64,000 nucleotides of DNA, from positions 148,337,160-148,401,159 of the forward strand of contig NC_133658.1 in the NCBI RefSeq assembly GCF_037893015.1. Direction: 5' to 3'. This DNA comes from Macrotis lagotis. Taxonomy: Eukaryota > Chordata > Mammalia > Peramelemorphia > Peramelidae. Both the position numbers and the translations under genes were made by a program. The notes below the pieces were generated by a model. The model did no database searches. It had not been told where the DNA came from and worked only from the letters and a program-made list of their open reading frames with translations. This document shows, one piece after another, positions 62,101 to 64,000 of the stretch (its first letter is position 1; every line of letters begins with the position of its first letter).

Positions 62101-62716
62101 CTTTTCCTCTTGGCCAGATCAGTTGCCTGGCACATAATACAGTCTTACTATATTCTCATTGTGTTATATTATAATCTTGTGTCTTATGTGATAAACATCA
62201 CCTGGTTCTCTTCACCTGATGGCAAGTCAGAACCCAAATAGGTCATGGAATATTTACTATACACTTAGTCCTTTATTAAGTACAATAGATTACATCCAGG
62301 AAGAAGACTGTTCCCATATTCAAGGTGCTTACAGCCTTCTTGAAGTATTGACCTATAATTAAATGTTTTATGGAATTTTTTTCTCCTCATTGTGGATTCT
62401 GTTTAAGGTTTCCTTCACCTTTATTATGCCTTATATCAAACTGATTATAGCATAATAAGATGACCCCCCCACACTCCAGCTTTACTTATCTCAATGACTG
62501 TAATAATTCCCATCCTAAGATTAACACTTCTGATTTTGAGTCTTCTCCTCCTTACCCAACTGTAAACCCATATTAACAGAATCCTTGAGGACAGGAATTT
62601 TCATTTTTGTCCTTATTTTTTCAGACTCTAGTGCCTGGAACATAGCTAATCATAGCTAATCAATTAGCAAATGCTTGTTTATTGACTAATTTAGAGAAGC
62701 ATCTTAGGCAACAGGC
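62101..62716. other. Intergenic sequence, little recognised
   Basis: Contains a short 'atggaatatttactatacac' / 'agtcctttattaagtacaat' scrap of the TTTATT family near 62245-62340 and the tandem TAGCTAATCA at 62644-62663. No gene. Confidence 0.5.
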
Positions 62717-62850
62717 TGGTACAATAGATAGAATGTTGGGTTTGAAGTAAGAAAGACCTGAGGTTCAAATCTGACCTTAGATATTTACTGTGTGACATTG
62801 GTTAAACCATGTAACCCTGTTTGCTTCAGGTTCCTCATCTGTAAAATGAG
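62717..62850 (+). mobile_element. Older SINE with a MIR-type 3' part
   Basis: 'ctggtacaatagatagaatg', 'aggttcaaatctgacctta' and 'cctcatctgtaaaatgag'. Confidence 0.75.
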
Positions 62851-62864
62851 CTTAAGAACAATAT

Positions 62865-64000
62865 ACAACAGGAAGAGCTAGAAAGAGAAATCCCATTCAA
62901 AGTAACCAGAGACAATATAAAATACCTGAGAGTCTATTTGCCAAGGCAGACTCAGAAATTTTTTGAAAACAATTACAAAAACTTCTCATACAAATAAAAC
63001 AGATTTAAATAACTGGGCAAACATCAACTGCTCATGAATACATCGAGCTAATATAATAAAAATGACAATTCTACCAAAACTAAACTACCTGTTTAGTGCC
63101 CTGCCAATCAAAATTCCAAAAAATTACTTTGAGTTAGAAAAAGTTGTAAGTAAATTCACATGGAGAAATAAAAAGTCAAGAATTTCCAGGGATTCAATGA
63201 AAAAAAAGTACAAAAGAAGGTGGCTTAGACTTACCAGATCTAAAATTGTATTATAAAGCATCAGTCATCAAAACTGTCTGGTATTGGCTAAAAAATAGAG
63301 TGGTGGACCAGTGGAATAGACTAGATGCAATAGCAGGAAATGATTATAGTAATCTGCTGTTTGATAAATCCAGAGTCCAGTTATTGGAATAAAAACTCTC
63401 TCTTTGATAAAAACTGCTGGGAAAATTGGAAGTTAATATGGAAGAAACTTAGATTAGACCAATACCTCACACCCTATACCAAGATAAGATCCAAATGGAT
63501 ATATGATTTAGACATAAAAAAATATTATAAGCAAACTAGAAGCTCAAGGAGTGGTTTACCTGTCAGATCTATGGAAAACAGTTTATGACCAAGAAGAGAT
63601 GAGAATATCACTAAAAACAAACTCGATGATTTTGATTACATTAAATTAAAAAGCTATTGCACAGACAAAACCACTGTAACCAAGATCAAAAGAAATGTAG
63701 TAAACTGGGAAACAATCTTTACTGACATCACTGTATTTCTGACAAAGGATTCATTTCTAAAATATACAGAGAACTGGGTCAAATGTTTTAAAAAAACAAG
63801 CCATTCCCCAATTGACAAATGGTAAAAGGATATGCAAAGTCAATTTACAGATGAGGAAATCAAAGTGATCCATAGTCATATGAAAAATTGCTCTAAATCA
63901 TTACTTATTAGAGAAATGCAAATTAAAGCATCTCTGAGGTACCACCTCACACCTCTCAGACTGGTCAGTATGACCAGAAAGGACAATGATCAATGTAGGA
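62865..64000 (+). mobile_element. L1 (L1-VII), running off the window
   Basis: Sense-strand ORF2 from the post-RT region: 'NIKYLRVYLPRQTQKFFENN', [62 protein letters not shown]-type text LIREMQIKASLRYHLTPLRL and VSMTRKDNDQC at the very end. Stops and frameshifts throughout; the 3' end lies beyond 64000. Confidence 0.88.

Noticed and set aside
30511..64000. Search for a neighbouring host gene downstream (for example LZTS1, the human neighbour)
   Set aside because: No exon-like block with splice sites and recognisable protein sequence was found; all strong protein similarity here is to LINE ORF1 or ORF2.

Overview
This window is vertebrate, almost certainly marsupial, genomic DNA. It has a CpG-island promoter, fourteen GT-AG spliced exons spread over 27 kb, and long AT-rich introns. 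Many copies of a tRNA-headed SINE are present (head GGGGCAGCTAGGTGGC, tail CCATTTGCCTTGCAAAA), together with LINE-1 copies of the type common in marsupials. The state of the SINE tail suggests an Australian lineage, possibly a dasyurid, but that is a weak inference. The window holds one protein-coding gene; the rest is transposon-derived or unrecognised intergenic DNA.

Layout. 1-1500: upstream DNA with an old dispersed repeat, two SINEs in inverted orientation and a 490-bp polypyrimidine tract. About 1510-2450: CpG island with the promoter and exon 1. 1819-29191: coding exons of ATP6V1B2, the B2 subunit of the V1 sector of the vacuolar proton pump, on the + strand. The predicted protein is 516 residues, and every exon joins in frame. 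29192 to about 30510: 3'UTR with three AATAAA signals. 30.5-64 kb: no host gene recognised. This part is a nested graveyard of L1 elements, ORF2-less 'half-L1' (HAL1-like) elements and SINEs, many with visible target-site duplications (TSDs).

The gene makes a non-catalytic nucleotide-binding subunit that alternates with subunit A in the V1 hexamer and helps drive acidification of lysosomes, endosomes and secretory vesicles. Its body is normal for the family. Two ends differ from human B2 as I remember it: residues about 13-32 are diverged and more basic, and the C-terminus carries two extra residues. The extra codons place a canonical AATAAA hexamer inside the last codons.

No undescribed gene system was found. 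The most interesting structures are four HAL1-like copies that all carry a SINE at the same internal site (so the SINE was probably in the source element), an inverted SINE pair sharing private variants in only one half, a strong antisense bias of SINEs and LINEs inside the gene, and the AATAAA inside the terminal codons. Repeat edges without a stated TSD are approximate, and family names come from recognition rather than database search.
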